A DNA stretch of 64,000 bases from DASSUW01 sp963844405 (GTDB taxonomy: Bacteria; Actinomycetota; Thermoleophilia; Solirubrobacterales; Solirubrobacteraceae): contig CAWJNZ010000007.1 in NCBI GenBank assembly GCA_963844405.1, forward strand, positions 186,001 through 250,000, in the 5' to 3' direction. Within the stretch, counting starts at the first letter, position 1. Each line of letters begins with the position of its first letter. Of the stretch, positions 44,679 to 53,616 are shown one piece after another. The translations under genes were made by a program, and so were the position numbers. Under the pieces are notes generated by a model. The model saw nothing but the letters and a program-made list of their open reading frames with translations, was not told the origin of the DNA and did no database searches.

Positions 44679-45965
44679 TCAGCCTACGAGCCGGACCGTC
44701 AAGCCGCCCACGGGCTCGCCGGCGCCGTGGAGGAGGCCGAGGATGCGCGCCACGTAGCCGCGCGTCTCGGGGTATGGCGGGACGCACATGCACGCGGCGA
44801 CGGCTCCGGAGCCGGCGTTGTAGGCGGCGAGCGCGAGCGGGACGGAGGCGAAGCGACGCAGGAGATCGCGCATCAGGTGGGCCTGCGCGTCGATCGCCGC
44901 GGTGGCGTCGAACGGGTCCTCGAGGCCGATCGCGGCCGCCGTGCCGGGGATGAACTGGGCGATGCCCTGGGCGCCGGCGGGGCTCTGGGCGAACGGGTTG
45001 AAGTTGCTCTCGGCGTAGATCTGGGCGGCCAGCAGGGCGGCGGAGACGTTCCAGCGCTGGGCCGCGCGCGCCAGGATCGGGGCGAACCGCGGTGGGACGA
45101 AGGTGGGCAGCGCGGTTCGCTGGCGGCTGCCGTCGCCGGTCGTGGGCCGCGGCGTGGACCGGGGGTTCAGCGCGTAGCCGTAATGCCAAGGCTCGTGCGG
45201 GTAGCGCTGGATGAAATGGAAGCGTGGCGCGTTGGCAGCCAGCCAGGCGTAGGCGGCGGGCGGCCCGAGGTCGAGCTCGGTGCCGTACCGGTGCAGTGAC
45301 GTGCCGGGCGGGGCGACCCATTTCGGGTCCGGGTTGAGGCGGAACAGCTCGGCCTGCTCGGCGTCGGAGCGGTAGCCGCTCGAGATGAGCAGCGTCACGC
45401 CGTCGTTACGCGCGGCCGCCTCCAGGCGGTCGAACGCCGGCGCGACGTCCGGCCGCATGGGCTTGCCCTGGCGATAGGCAAGCGGGCCGTCGTACCCGCC
45501 GCCGGTCGCGAAGCCCGACGTCGCGGGGGCGAGCTCCGCCTCCGCGACGACATCGATGCGCACCGCCCGCCGCTCCTCTCCGCGCGTTACGGCGACGAGC
45601 TCGCGCGCCGCCACCCGGATCCGGACGGGCGCGAACGTCTCACCGTCGGGGAACTCCACCGTCGCATGTTCGGCCCCATTCGCCCGCGCGGTCCGCTCGG
45701 CGGCGTCCTTGGCTCGGGCGAGATATTCCTCGCGGCTGAGGTGCAGCGGGTTCGGCGCGCCGTCGACGGTGAGCGGTTCGAACAGCCGCGGGTTCGCCTC
45801 CTGCATCGCGCGAGCCGCGGCCAGCGCCGCCAGGTCCACCGCCCGCTGCGCCGCAGCCTCCCGCGCCACCCCACGAGCCACGGCCCCGAGCACGAGCACC
45901 CCGACCAGCACCGCCGCCAGCGCACCGACGAGCAGCACCGAAGCCTGCCCACCCGACCGCCTCAC
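44679..45965 (-). CDS. TadG-like pseudopilin fused to VanY peptidase and lytic transglycosylase
   Basis: A 428-aa protein. The N-terminus SGGQASVLLVGALAAVLVGV looks like a TadE/TadG pilin-type helix. Residues about 150-265 form a VanY D,D-carboxypeptidase domain (SGYRSDAEQ; HRYGTELD with zinc ligands His225 and Asp232; EPWHYGY with His261). Residues about 295-410 form an SLT goose-lysozyme-like transglycosylase (YAESNFNPF with catalytic Glu319; GAQGIAQFIPGTA; AYNAGSGAV). Both a peptide-stem cutter and a glycan-strand cutter are thus exported on one anchor. It ends a four-gene operon with two TadE-like genes. Confidence 0.88.
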   Translation of the reverse strand: MRRSGGQASVLLVGALAAVLVGVLVLGAVARGVAREAAAQRAVDLAALAAARAMQEANPRLFEPLTVDGAPNPLHLSREEYLARAKDAAERTARANGAEHATVEFPDGETFAPVRIRVAARELVAVTRGEERRAVRIDVVAEAELAPATSGFATGGGYDGPLAYRQGKPMRPDVAPAFDRLEAAARNDGVTLLISSGYRSDAEQAELFRLNPDPKWVAPPGTSLHRYGTELDLGPPAAYAWLAANAPRFHFIQRYPHEPWHYGYALNPRSTPRPTTGDGSRQRTALPTFVPPRFAPILARAAQRWNVSAALLAAQIYAESNFNPFAQSPAGAQGIAQFIPGTAAAIGLEDPFDATAAIDAQAHLMRDLLRRFASVPLALAAYNAGSGAVAACMCVPPYPETRGYVARILGLLHGAGEPVGGLTVRLVG

Positions 45966-46651
45966 CCCTCCCCCTCGCGCCGGACGGTGGCGGTGGATCG
46001 CGCCTCGCGCCGGACGACGGCGGCGAGCCGCGCCGCCTCGACCCGCGGCGCCGCGAGGCCGGCGAGGGCCAGCGCGCGGGGCAGGCCCCGACCGGGTGGG
46101 CGCCGCGCCGAGGCGACGACCCCGCGTTCATCGAGGCGGGCCAGCGCGGCGCGGGCCAGCGCGGTCTCGGGGTCGGCGGCCACGACGGCGATGTCGTGCT
46201 CGGCGACGAGGTCGTCGAGCTCCGCCGGGCGCGGTTCGGTGAGCGCGGAGACGAGCGGGCCTTCGACGATCGACGAGGCACGCCGGACCGCGCCCGCGGC
46301 AGCCGGCGCCCCGAGGGGAACGACGAGCCAGACGAGCCGTCCGCGGGCGGCGGCCGGCAGGTCCCGAGCCGTCAGCCGCGCGGCCAGCGCCGCCGCAGCG
46401 CGACTCGCGAGACCGCGACGAGCGACGTCGCCGTCCATCTCCCCCGGCGGCCAGACCGCAACGACCGCCGTCCGCGCGCGGGTCGCGGCGCGCAGCGAGA
46501 GGGCGAGCGCGGCGGCCAGCGGCACGGCATCGCTCCGCGTGCCGAGGACGACGGCGCGGACGGCCGGCGGGACGACCGCGGCCTCGACCCGAGGGCCGGC
46601 GGCGGCCGGCGCGACGAAGAACCCCGCCGCCCGCTCGAGCACGCCGTTCAC
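45962..46651 (-). CDS. Unrecognised protein in the TadE/TadG operon
   Basis: A 229-aa Ala/Arg-rich protein of unknown family. The predicted alternation of strands and helices (VRAVVLGTRSDAVPLAAALA, RTAVVAVWPPGE, LVWLVVPLGAPAAAG, DIAVVAADPETAL) suggests a Rossmann-like alpha/beta fold such as a degenerate CpaE/Ssd-type P-loop protein, but no Walker motif is seen. The start is GTG at 46649-46651, overlapping the TGA of the corrected upstream gene (GTGA); the end overlaps the pseudopilin gene (ATGA). There is no signal peptide. Confidence 0.6.
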   Translation of the reverse strand: MNGVLERAAGFFVAPAAAGPRVEAAVVPPAVRAVVLGTRSDAVPLAAALALSLRAATRARTAVVAVWPPGEMDGDVARRGLASRAAAALAARLTARDLPAAARGRLVWLVVPLGAPAAAGAVRRASSIVEGPLVSALTEPRPAELDDLVAEHDIAVVAADPETALARAALARLDERGVVASARRPPGRGLPRALALAGLAAPRVEAARLAAVVRREARSTATVRREGEG

Positions 46652-47038
46652 GACGACGGCTCCGGTCCGGCATCGGCGGTGACCTCGGCCGTCATCGCCG
46701 CCGCGGCCGGAGGCGAGCGGCAGGTCGGGGCGGACGGTGACCGTCACGCGCCGGCCTTCGATCTCGACCAGCGCTCGACGGCGCGCCTCGTCGGGCAGCG
46801 CGCGCCGGGCAGCGTCGCGCGGGTCGCCGCCCTGGAGGACGGCCATCGCCCCCGCCTGCGCCGCCAGGCCGGCCTGCTCGCGCGCGGTATGACCGGCCAG
46901 GAGCGCCGCGGCGGCGAGCGCGACGACGAGCACGAGCGGGAGCAGCGCGACGACCTCGACGGTGGCCTGCCCGGACGACGATCGAGGGCGATTCGGGGCC
47001 CCGCCGAGCGGGGACCGTGCGGATGGAGCGTGGGTCAT
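46648..47038 (-). CDS. TadE-like pilin protein (probable one-base frameshift)
   Basis: About 129 aa after correction. The N-terminus has GQATVEVVALLPLVLVVALA, a prepilin-like helix of the TadE family, then a short periplasmic part. As written the frame runs on into the next gene. From about 46718 the alternative frame has much better third-position GC (PAAAAMTAEVTADAGPEPSS) and ends in a TGA overlapping the next GTG, so one extra base is likely. A real fusion to the next gene is the other option. ATGA overlap with the gene before. Confidence 0.65.
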
Positions 47039-47376
47039 GACTGGGGCTCGAAGTGGGCGGCGGCGCTGGCTCGCCCGGGGCTCGGGAGGCCGGGGAGTGC
47101 TGGGATGCGGACGGTGACCTCGACCTCGCCTCCGGAGGCGGTGGTGACGACGAGGTCGCGCTCGAGCTCGGGTGGGAGGTGGGTGCGGGCCTCGTGGCGG
47201 GCGTCGGTGCCGACGGCGTGCGCTCGGGCGGCGGCTCGGGCCGCCGAGGTGACGGCCCAGACCGCCTGGGCGGCGAGGACGGCCTGCCAGAGTGCGGCCA
47301 CGAGAGCGGCGAGGACGGGGAGGAGCGCGACGAGCTCGACCGTCGCCTGGCCCTGCTGATCGCCGATCCGCGGCAT
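47035..47376 (-). CDS. TadE-like pilin protein
   Basis: A 113-aa protein with a short basic leader, the GDQQGQATVELVALLPVLAA prepilin-type helix, and a small extracellular domain containing LVVTTASGGEVEVTVRI. TadE proteins are minor pilins of Tad/Flp pili. No TadA ATPase or TadBC platform genes occur in the window, so assembly would depend on a distant locus. It is the first gene of the four-gene operon. Confidence 0.8.
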   Translation of the reverse strand: MPRIGDQQGQATVELVALLPVLAALVAALWQAVLAAQAVWAVTSAARAAARAHAVGTDARHEARTHLPPELERDLVVTTASGGEVEVTVRIPALPGLPSPGRASAAAHFEPQS

Positions 47377-47508
47377 GGGGCCACGATCCCGGGGAGCCGG
47401 TCACGGATCTACGCGCGAGTGTTGCGGAACCGTGCCGAGACGGTCAGGGGACCGTCAAGATCGCCCGAACCGGCGCGGTTACATCCATGTGACCGGTAGG
47501 GTGAGCCG

Positions 47509-47805
47509 ATGGGCACGGAGCGCCTTGTAGTCGAGTTCGAACGCGAGGACGGCGGCGGGGTGGTGTTGCGCGTCAGCGGTCGGCTCGAGGAAGCGACATC
47601 CGCGCTCCTGGACGGAGTGCTGCGCTCGCTGCGCGAGGATCCCGGCCCCGTGACGGTCGACCTCACCGACGTCGACCACATCGACTCGCACGGTCTGGGC
47701 GTGCTGCTCGAGGCCGAGGCGGAGGCTCGGCGGCGCCGGGCGTCGGTCGAGGTGATCGGCGTGCGCGAGAGCCTGCGCCTGCGGCGCTCGTCGCTCGAGG
47801 AGTAG
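47509..47805 (+). CDS. STAS-domain anti-sigma-factor antagonist
   Basis: A 98-aa SpoIIAA-like protein. Strand one is VVLRVSGRLEEATSALLD, and the phosphorylation loop is VDHIDSHGLGVLLEAEA. The Ser matching SpoIIAA Ser58 (DS) is kept, while the next Ser is His. It would release a sigma factor by binding an anti-sigma kinase, but no kinase is in the window. It is divergent from the TadE operon. Confidence 0.87.
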   Translation: MGTERLVVEFEREDGGGVVLRVSGRLEEATSALLDGVLRSLREDPGPVTVDLTDVDHIDSHGLGVLLEAEAEARRRRASVEVIGVRESLRLRRSSLEE

Positions 47806-47828
47806 CGCGAGCCGGCGGAGCGGCCGAC

Positions 47829-48209
47829 TCAGTACTCGCGGTAGGCGCGCCAGACGGTGATCAGCCCCCAGATCGCCAGCCCGAGGAAGGCGAGCCAGAG
47901 GATGGCGCCGAGGCCGCCGCCGTCCTGCCACATGCGGCCGGTGGCGACGATCGTGATCGTGGCGAGCGCGATGGCGGCGTAGAGGATCCCGCGCTGGCGC
48001 TCGGGCAGGCTGAAGATCGTCTCGCGGTGCTCCATGTAGAGCCGGTAGCCGAAGAAGAGCAGGCCGCCGACGAACACGATCGAGAGCACGTTGCTGACGG
48101 TGACGCTGGCCCGGTCACCGCCCGGCACCAGCCACACCACGAGCGTGATGCCGAGGATGATCCCGATGTTGCGGATGTGCTTGCCGCGTTCGCCGTCCAC
48201 GGCACCCAC
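47829..48209 (-). CDS. Unrecognised four-helix membrane protein
   Basis: A 126-aa protein with four hydrophobic helices (IGIILGITLVVWLVPG, LSIVFVGGLLFFGYRLYM, GILYAAIALATITIVATG, ILWLAFLGLAIWGLITVW) and a charged N-terminus. No family is recognised. It follows the STAS gene tail to tail and may have its own promoter. Homologues of this size are common as hypothetical proteins in actinobacteria. Confidence 0.75.
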   Translation of the reverse strand: MGAVDGERGKHIRNIGIILGITLVVWLVPGGDRASVTVSNVLSIVFVGGLLFFGYRLYMEHRETIFSLPERQRGILYAAIALATITIVATGRMWQDGGGLGAILWLAFLGLAIWGLITVWRAYREY

Positions 48210-48223
48210 GATAGTGCGTCGGG

Positions 48224-49042
48224 CTAGGCCACGACAGGCGCCGCGGGCTCGGGCGCCGAGGCGACTTCGACGGCCGCAGCCTCAGGAGTCGTGGCGACCG
48301 CGACGACCGGCTCCATGTCCGCCTCCACCACCACCGGCTCGGGCGCGAAGCGGTAACCGATGCCGAAGTGCGTGTGGATGTAGCGCCAGCCCGGCGAGGC
48401 GCGTTCGAGCTTCTGGCGCAGCTTGCGGACGAACACGTCGACCGACCGGTCGCCGTGGACCATCGCGTAGCCCCAGACGCGCTCGTAGATCTCCTCCCGC
48501 TGCAGGACGTGGCCCTCGGCCTCGGCCAACAGCTGGATGAGCTCGAACTCGCGTCGCGTGAGGTCCACCGACACGCCGCCGGCGAAGGCCTGGTACTGGT
48601 CGGCGCGCACCTCGATCTCGCCGACCGCCACCGGCTCGGTCGCCGTCCGCGCCTCGGCCCGCTTGCGGCGCCGCACGACCGCCTCCACCCGCGCGATCAG
48701 CTCCTCCGGATGGCATGGCTTCGTGAGCCAGTCGTCGGCCCCCATCCGCAGCCCGCGGACGCGCTGGGCGACGCTGGACTGGCCGGTGCAGACGATCACG
48801 CCGAGCTGCGGGAGCCGCTCGCAGAGCTTCTCCAGGTAGTTCCAGGCCTGCGGGCCCAGGACGGCGGGATCGATCACCACGGCGTTCAGGCGCATGGCCA
48901 CCAGCGTCTCCAGCGGCACCGGCGATGCCAGGACGCGGTGCTGCCAGCCGGCGGCGCCGAGACGCTTGGTCAGGACCTGTAGGAAGCCGCTGTCCGAGTC
49001 GAGGATCGCGAGACGGACCCCGGCTTGCGTCGTCGTCGTCAT
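48224..49042 (-). CDS. OmpR/PhoB-type response regulator of the phosphate locus
   Basis: About 272 aa. The receiver has the acidic pair in LAILDSDSG, the phospho-Asp in AVVIDPAVLG, the conserved Thr in VIVCTGQS and the Lys in LTKPCHPEEL. The winged helix contains REEIYERVWGYAMVHGDRSV and VRKLRQKLE, and ends THFGIGYRF. A Pro/Val/Ala-rich tail follows. It lies after phoU on the same strand, so it is the likely PhoB/PhoP of the pst genes, but no sensor kinase accompanies it. The start ATG at 49040-49042 is preferred; a longer in-frame start adds nine residues. Confidence 0.9.
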   Translation of the reverse strand: MTTTTQAGVRLAILDSDSGFLQVLTKRLGAAGWQHRVLASPVPLETLVAMRLNAVVIDPAVLGPQAWNYLEKLCERLPQLGVIVCTGQSSVAQRVRGLRMGADDWLTKPCHPEELIARVEAVVRRRKRAEARTATEPVAVGEIEVRADQYQAFAGGVSVDLTRREFELIQLLAEAEGHVLQREEIYERVWGYAMVHGDRSVDVFVRKLRQKLERASPGWRYIHTHFGIGYRFAPEPVVVEADMEPVVAVATTPEAAAVEVASAPEPAAPVVA

Positions 49043-49097
49043 CTGCGCACCAGCATACGGCCTACCCACGACGCGGAGGCCCGTCGCAGAAATCCTG

Positions 49098-49124
49098 GTA
49101 ACACGATGGTTACAACCGGTTCAC
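49098..49124 (+). promoter_or_regulatory. Weak PHO-box-like repeats upstream of the regulator gene
   Basis: GTAACA (49098), GTTACA (49109) and GTTCAC (49119) recur with steps of 11 and 10 bases in the gap between phoU and the regulator gene. Actinobacterial PhoP sites are 11-base direct repeats with a GTTCAC core. The orientation is opposite to the gene, so this call is tentative. Confidence 0.35.
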
Positions 49125-49180
49125 GGGCCCGCGAGCGATCTCGCAAAGAGGGTGGTTCGATACCGAGCCGCCGCCGCGCT

Positions 49181-49867
49181 TCAGACGCGCGAGGCATCGG
49201 AGAACTCGCGGAACAGCCCGGTGACCACGAAGGCCACCTGCTCGCCGATGTCGACCGCGTTGTCGCCGATCCGCTCCAGCGCCCGGGCGACCAGCATCAT
49301 GCTCATCGCCCACTCGCGCCGGTCCTCGTCGGTCCCGATCTCCACCGCCCGCCGGAACACCTCGCGGTTCAGGCAGTTGATCTCGTCGTCCTGGCGCACG
49401 AGGTCCTGCGCGAGCGACACGTCGCGCAGCACGAACGCCTGCTTGGCCTGCGCCACCTCGGACCGCGCGAGCCGGCCCATCTTGAAGATCTTCTCGAGCA
49501 TCACCTCGTCGGACGGCGGCTCGTAGCCCGACAGCGGCAGCACCTTGGCGATGTTCACGCACTGGTCGCCCATCCGCTCCGCGTGCTTGATCACGTGCAG
49601 CAGGGCCGCGACCGTCCGCAGGTCCCCGGCCACCGGGGACTGCAGCGCCAGCAGCGACAGGATCCCCTGGTGGACCTCGAGGAAGCGCCCGTCGATCCGG
49701 TCGTCGTCGTTGACGACGATCGAGGCGAGCTCGATGTCCTGGTGCTTCAAGGCCTCCAGCGTCCGGTCGAGCGTGTTGACGACCAGGTCCAGCGCGCCCA
49801 GGGCCTGCTCCTCGAGCCCGCGCAGCTCGTCCTGGAAGTGGATGCGCGCACGCTCCGACACGCTCAT
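49181..49867 (-). CDS. phoU: Phosphate signalling protein PhoU
   Basis: A 228-aa protein with two three-helix PhoU repeats. Each repeat carries a metal-binding E/D-x-x-x-D helix (IVVNDDDRIDGRFLEVHQ and LVRQDDEINCLNREVFRR), and MSMMLVARALERIGDNAVDI is the typical closing helix. It couples Pst transport state to the sensor/regulator and keeps the regulon off in high phosphate. The ATG overlaps the pstB stop (ATGA). Confidence 0.96.
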   Translation of the reverse strand: MSVSERARIHFQDELRGLEEQALGALDLVVNTLDRTLEALKHQDIELASIVVNDDDRIDGRFLEVHQGILSLLALQSPVAGDLRTVAALLHVIKHAERMGDQCVNIAKVLPLSGYEPPSDEVMLEKIFKMGRLARSEVAQAKQAFVLRDVSLAQDLVRQDDEINCLNREVFRRAVEIGTDEDRREWAMSMMLVARALERIGDNAVDIGEQVAFVVTGLFREFSDASRV

Positions 49868-50745
49868 CCCACCTTGCCGGTCACGTAGTCCTCGGTCCGC
49901 TTGTCGTCGGGGTTCGTGAAGATCTTGTCCGTCGCCGCGTATTCCACCACGCGGCCCGTGCGGTGCTTCTCGTCGGCGTCCAGCTCGACGGTGAAGAAGG
50001 CCGTCATGTCGGACACGCGCGCCGCCTGCTGCATGTTGTGGGTGACGATGACGATCGAGTAGGTCTTCTTGAGCTCGAGCATCAGGTCCTCGATCCGGCC
50101 CGTGGAGATCGGATCGAGCGCCGAGCAGGGCTCGTCCATCAGCAGCACGTCGGGCTCCGTGGCCAGCGCGCGGGCGATGCACAGCCGTTGCTGCTGCCCG
50201 CCGGACAGCCCGAACGCGTTGTCCTTGAGCCGGTCCTTGACGTCGTCCCACAGCGCGCCCCGCCGCAGCGCGCCCTCGACGATCTCGTCCATGTCGCCCT
50301 TCATGCCGACCACGCGCGGGCCGAAGGCCACGTTGTCGTAGATCGACTTCGGGAACGGGTTCGGCTTCTGGAAGACCATCCCGATGCGCTTGCGCACCTG
50401 CACGGGGTCGATCGTCGCGTCGTAGAGGTCCTGGCCGTGGTAGATGACGTGGCCGTCGACGCGCGCGATCGGGATCAGGTCGTTCATCCGGTTCAGGCAG
50501 CGGATGAAGGTCGACTTGCCGCAGCCGGACGGCCCGATCAGCGCCGTGATCTGCCGCTGCCCGAGGCTCAGCGTGATGTCGGTGACGGCGCGATGGTCGC
50601 TGTAGAACACGGCGACGTCGCGGACGTCGAAGATCGGCTCGGCCATGACCGGCGCGGCGGTCGGCTCGTGGGTCGAGACGAACCGCCGCTGGGAGGGCTC
50701 GACGACCGGGTCGGCGACGACTTCGTCTCTCACGGGCTCAGGCAT
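49864..50745 (-). CDS. pstB: Phosphate ABC transporter ATP-binding protein PstB
   Basis: A 293-aa ATPase with Walker A ALIGPSGCGKSTFIRCLNR, the PstB-specific Q-loop GMVFQKPNPFPKSIYDNV, the signature LSGGQQQRLCIARAL and Walker B VLLMDEPCSALDPIS. The start at 50745 has an AGAGGAA ribosome site and gives an N-terminal extension of about 33 residues before the ABC domain; an ATG at 50646 would give the usual short form. It powers PstCA. Confidence 0.96.
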   Translation of the reverse strand: MPEPVRDEVVADPVVEPSQRRFVSTHEPTAAPVMAEPIFDVRDVAVFYSDHRAVTDITLSLGQRQITALIGPSGCGKSTFIRCLNRMNDLIPIARVDGHVIYHGQDLYDATIDPVQVRKRIGMVFQKPNPFPKSIYDNVAFGPRVVGMKGDMDEIVEGALRRGALWDDVKDRLKDNAFGLSGGQQQRLCIARALATEPDVLLMDEPCSALDPISTGRIEDLMLELKKTYSIVIVTHNMQQAARVSDMTAFFTVELDADEKHRTGRVVEYAATDKIFTNPDDKRTEDYVTGKVG

Positions 50746-50756
50746 GTCGGGTTCCT

Positions 50757-51668
50757 CTACCACTTCTGCTCGTATCGGTTGCGAAGCCAGATGGCGATCG
50801 AGTTCATCGCCAGCAGGATGATCATGAGGACGCAGATGGCGCCCGCGGCGCGGGCGACGAACTCCTGGTTGGGGTCCTGCGTCCAGGCGAAGATCTGGAT
50901 CGGCAGCGCCGTGAACGAGCTGTCGAGGCTCGTCGGATTGAAGCGCAGCGACACGCCGGCGCCGACCACGAGCAGCGGCGCCGTCTCGCCGATCGCGCGC
51001 GACAGGGCAAGGATCACACCCGTGGCGATGCCGGCGATCGAGCCGGGCAGGACCTGCTTCCAGATGGTCTGCCACTGGGTCGCGCCGAGCGCCAGCGAGC
51101 CCTCGCGGATCGAGGACGGCACGGCGCGGATCGCCTCGCGCGCCACGATGATCACGACCGGCAGCACCAGCAGCGCGAGCGTGATGCCGCCCGCCACCAG
51201 CACCGGGCCGATGCCGAGCGGGCCGCGCACGATGAAGGCCAGCCCGAGGATGCCGTAGACGACTGACGGCACGCCCGCGAGGTTCTGGATGTTGACCTCG
51301 ATCATGCGGTTGTACCAGCGGCTCCCGTCGGCGTACTCCTCGAGGTAGACCGCCGTCATGACGCCCAGCGGGATCACCAGGAAGGCGCAGATGAGCATCA
51401 GGTACACGGTCCCGACGATCGCCGACTCGATGCCGGCGTTCTGCGGGATGACCCGTGACGGGAAGCTTGTCACGAAGTCCCAGCTGAGGACCGGCACGCC
51501 GTCGCTCGCGAAGTCCCAGATGATCGCGCCGAGGCCGAGGAAGGCGACGCCGACGGCGCCGAGCATGAGCGTCCGGAAGATCCGGGCCGACCAGGCGTCG
51601 CCCGTCGAGCGCCGCGGGATCACGGTCCTCTGCCGCCGAGCGGCGGCGGCGATCTGGGCTCCGGTCAT
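50757..51668 (-). CDS. pstA: Phosphate ABC transporter permease PstA
   Basis: A 303-aa permease with six helices. The EAA coupling loop is REAIRAVPSSIREGSLALGA, facing PstB. Family segments are IQNLAGVPSVVYGILGLAFI and ALSRAIGETAPLLVVGA. The ATG overlaps the pstC stop (ATGA). With PstC it forms the phosphate channel. Confidence 0.95.
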   Translation of the reverse strand: MTGAQIAAAARRQRTVIPRRSTGDAWSARIFRTLMLGAVGVAFLGLGAIIWDFASDGVPVLSWDFVTSFPSRVIPQNAGIESAIVGTVYLMLICAFLVIPLGVMTAVYLEEYADGSRWYNRMIEVNIQNLAGVPSVVYGILGLAFIVRGPLGIGPVLVAGGITLALLVLPVVIIVAREAIRAVPSSIREGSLALGATQWQTIWKQVLPGSIAGIATGVILALSRAIGETAPLLVVGAGVSLRFNPTSLDSSFTALPIQIFAWTQDPNQEFVARAAGAICVLMIILLAMNSIAIWLRNRYEQKW

Positions 51669-52612
51669 TCGTACACCTGCCGGTACCGGCGGACGAGCCG
51701 GATCGAGACGAGGTTGAGCACGAGCGTCATCACGAAGAGCGTGAAGCCGACGGCGAAGATCGTGAGGTACTCGATCGAGCCGGTCGGGATGTCGCCGCGC
51801 GCCTGCGCCGCGATGAACGCCGCCATCGTCTGGTAGCTCTCGACCGGGTTGATGCCGAGGTTCGGCGTCTGGCCGCCCGCCACCAGCACGAGCACGGTCT
51901 CGCCGATGGCACGCGACGCGCCGAGGATGAGCGCGGCGACGATGCCCGAGAGGGCCGCCGGGAAGACGATCCGCAGCGAGACCTGGAGCTTGCTGGCGCC
52001 GAGCCCGAAGGCGCCCTCGCGCAGCGCGGAGGGCACGGCGGACATGGCGTCCTCGGCCACCGACGCGATGGTCGGCAGCACGAGCAGGCCCATGATCACG
52101 CCCGCCGACAGGCCGTTGAAGACGCCGACGCTCAGTCCCAGCGCGTCCTTGAGCACCTCCGGCGTGAAGAAGGTCAGCGCGAAGTAGCCGAAGACGATGG
52201 TGGGCACGCCGGCCAGCACCTCGAGCACCGGCTTGACGACCTTGCGCACGCGCCGCGGCGCGTACTCGGCGAGGTAGATCGCGCACAGCAGGCCGAGCGG
52301 GACGGCGACGGCGAGCGCGATCAGCGTCAGGTAGATCGTCCCCCAGACGAGCGGGAGGACCCCGAACGACTGCTGCTCGCCCGCGAACGTCGGCGACCAC
52401 TTGGTCCCGAACAGGTAGTCGCCGACCGGCACCTCGCCGAAGAACTGGATCGTCTCGACGAGCAGCGAGCCGACGATCAGCGCGGTCACGACGACGGAGA
52501 GCACCCCCGCGAGCAGGAGCGCGATGCGGATCGCCCCCTCGAACCGCGAACGCGCGGTGGGGGCCCGGGTCAGGTCGACCCGGGCCCCCGTCGCGTGACG
52601 CGGGTCGGTCAT
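51665..52612 (-). CDS. pstC: Phosphate ABC transporter permease PstC
   Basis: A 315-aa permease. The landmarks are GTIYLTLIALAVAVPLGLLC, YLAEYAPRRVRKVVKPVLE, AGVPTIVFGYFAL, the coupling loop EDAMSAVPSALREGAFGLGA and GASRAIGETVLVLVAGG. It lies four bases after pstS and leads into pstA. Membrane partner of PstA. Confidence 0.95.
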   Translation of the reverse strand: MTDPRHATGARVDLTRAPTARSRFEGAIRIALLLAGVLSVVVTALIVGSLLVETIQFFGEVPVGDYLFGTKWSPTFAGEQQSFGVLPLVWGTIYLTLIALAVAVPLGLLCAIYLAEYAPRRVRKVVKPVLEVLAGVPTIVFGYFALTFFTPEVLKDALGLSVGVFNGLSAGVIMGLLVLPTIASVAEDAMSAVPSALREGAFGLGASKLQVSLRIVFPAALSGIVAALILGASRAIGETVLVLVAGGQTPNLGINPVESYQTMAAFIAAQARGDIPTGSIEYLTIFAVGFTLFVMTLVLNLVSIRLVRRYRQVYE

Positions 52613-52616
52613 GTGG

Positions 52617-53579
52617 CTAAGCGCCTCCCGCCAGCGACTCGACCTTGGACTGCGACTCGCTCGCCTGCTCCTCGGTCATGGGGACGATCTGCGCGGCCTC
52701 GGCGATCGCCTGCTGGTTGGCGACCACGAAGTCCATGAACGCCTTGACCTCCGGACGGGCGAGCGCCTTGTCCGACGGGTACATGAACAGCGGTCGCGAC
52801 AGCGGCGTGTAGGAGCCGTCCTGGATCGTCTCCGCCGACGGCTTCACGCAGTTGTCGGCGCTCTCGCCGACGCCCACGAGGTTCAGCTTGTCGGCCTGCT
52901 GCTCGTAGTACGAGAAGCCGAAGTAGCCGAGGCCGCCCTCCGAGCCCTCGACGCCGGTGACGAGCTGGTTGTCGTCCTCGGACGCCTCGTAGTCCTCGCG
53001 CGACGCGCCCTCCTCGCCGTTGATGACGTCGGTGAAGAAGTCGAAGGTGCCGGAGTCGGTGCCGGGGCCGAACAACGTGAGCTCCGCGTCCGGGAGGCTC
53101 CCGTCGACGTCCTTGAGCGACGCCACCTTGGACTTGGGCTCCCAGATCTGCTTGAGCTGGTCGACGGTCAGGCAGTCGACCGCCATCGCGGTGTTCGTCA
53201 CCACGGCGATGCCGTCGTTGGCGACCTGGATCTCCTCGTACGCGACGCCGTTCTTCTTGCAGATGGGCGCCTCCTCGTCGTCCTTGATCGGGCGCGAGGC
53301 GTCGGAGATGTCGGTCTCGCCGGCGCAGAACTTCTCGAAGCCGCCGCCCGTGCCGGACGAGCCGACGGTGATCTGCACCTCGGGGTTCTCCTCGTTGAAC
53401 AGCTCGCCCGCGGCCTCCGCGAACGGGAGCACGGTCGACGAGCCGTCGATGCGGATGGAGCCCGACAGCCCCTCGGCGGCCGAGCCGGAGCTGCTGGACT
53501 CCCCCTCGTCCTCGCCACAGGCGGCGAGACCCAGGGTCGCCGTCGCGGCGAGCACCAGCAGCAGACGTTCGATTCTCAT
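52617..53579 (-). CDS. pstS: Phosphate-binding lipoprotein PstS
   Basis: A 320-aa lipoprotein receptor. Signal and lipobox LGLAAC; phosphate-binding segments IRIDGSSTVLPFAEAAGELF, VQITVGSSGTGGGFEKFCAG, ETDISDASRPIKDDE and ELTLFGPGTDSGTFDFFTD. It delivers phosphate to PstCAB. The promoter region contains a PHO-box-like direct repeat about 55 bases from the start. Confidence 0.96.
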   Translation of the reverse strand: MRIERLLLVLAATATLGLAACGEDEGESSSSGSAAEGLSGSIRIDGSSTVLPFAEAAGELFNEENPEVQITVGSSGTGGGFEKFCAGETDISDASRPIKDDEEAPICKKNGVAYEEIQVANDGIAVVTNTAMAVDCLTVDQLKQIWEPKSKVASLKDVDGSLPDAELTLFGPGTDSGTFDFFTDVINGEEGASREDYEASEDDNQLVTGVEGSEGGLGYFGFSYYEQQADKLNLVGVGESADNCVKPSAETIQDGSYTPLSRPLFMYPSDKALARPEVKAFMDFVVANQQAIAEAAQIVPMTEEQASESQSKVESLAGGA

Positions 53580-53616
53580 GACTTCTCCATCGTGGGTCAG
53601 GGCCAGGCTCGACCTG

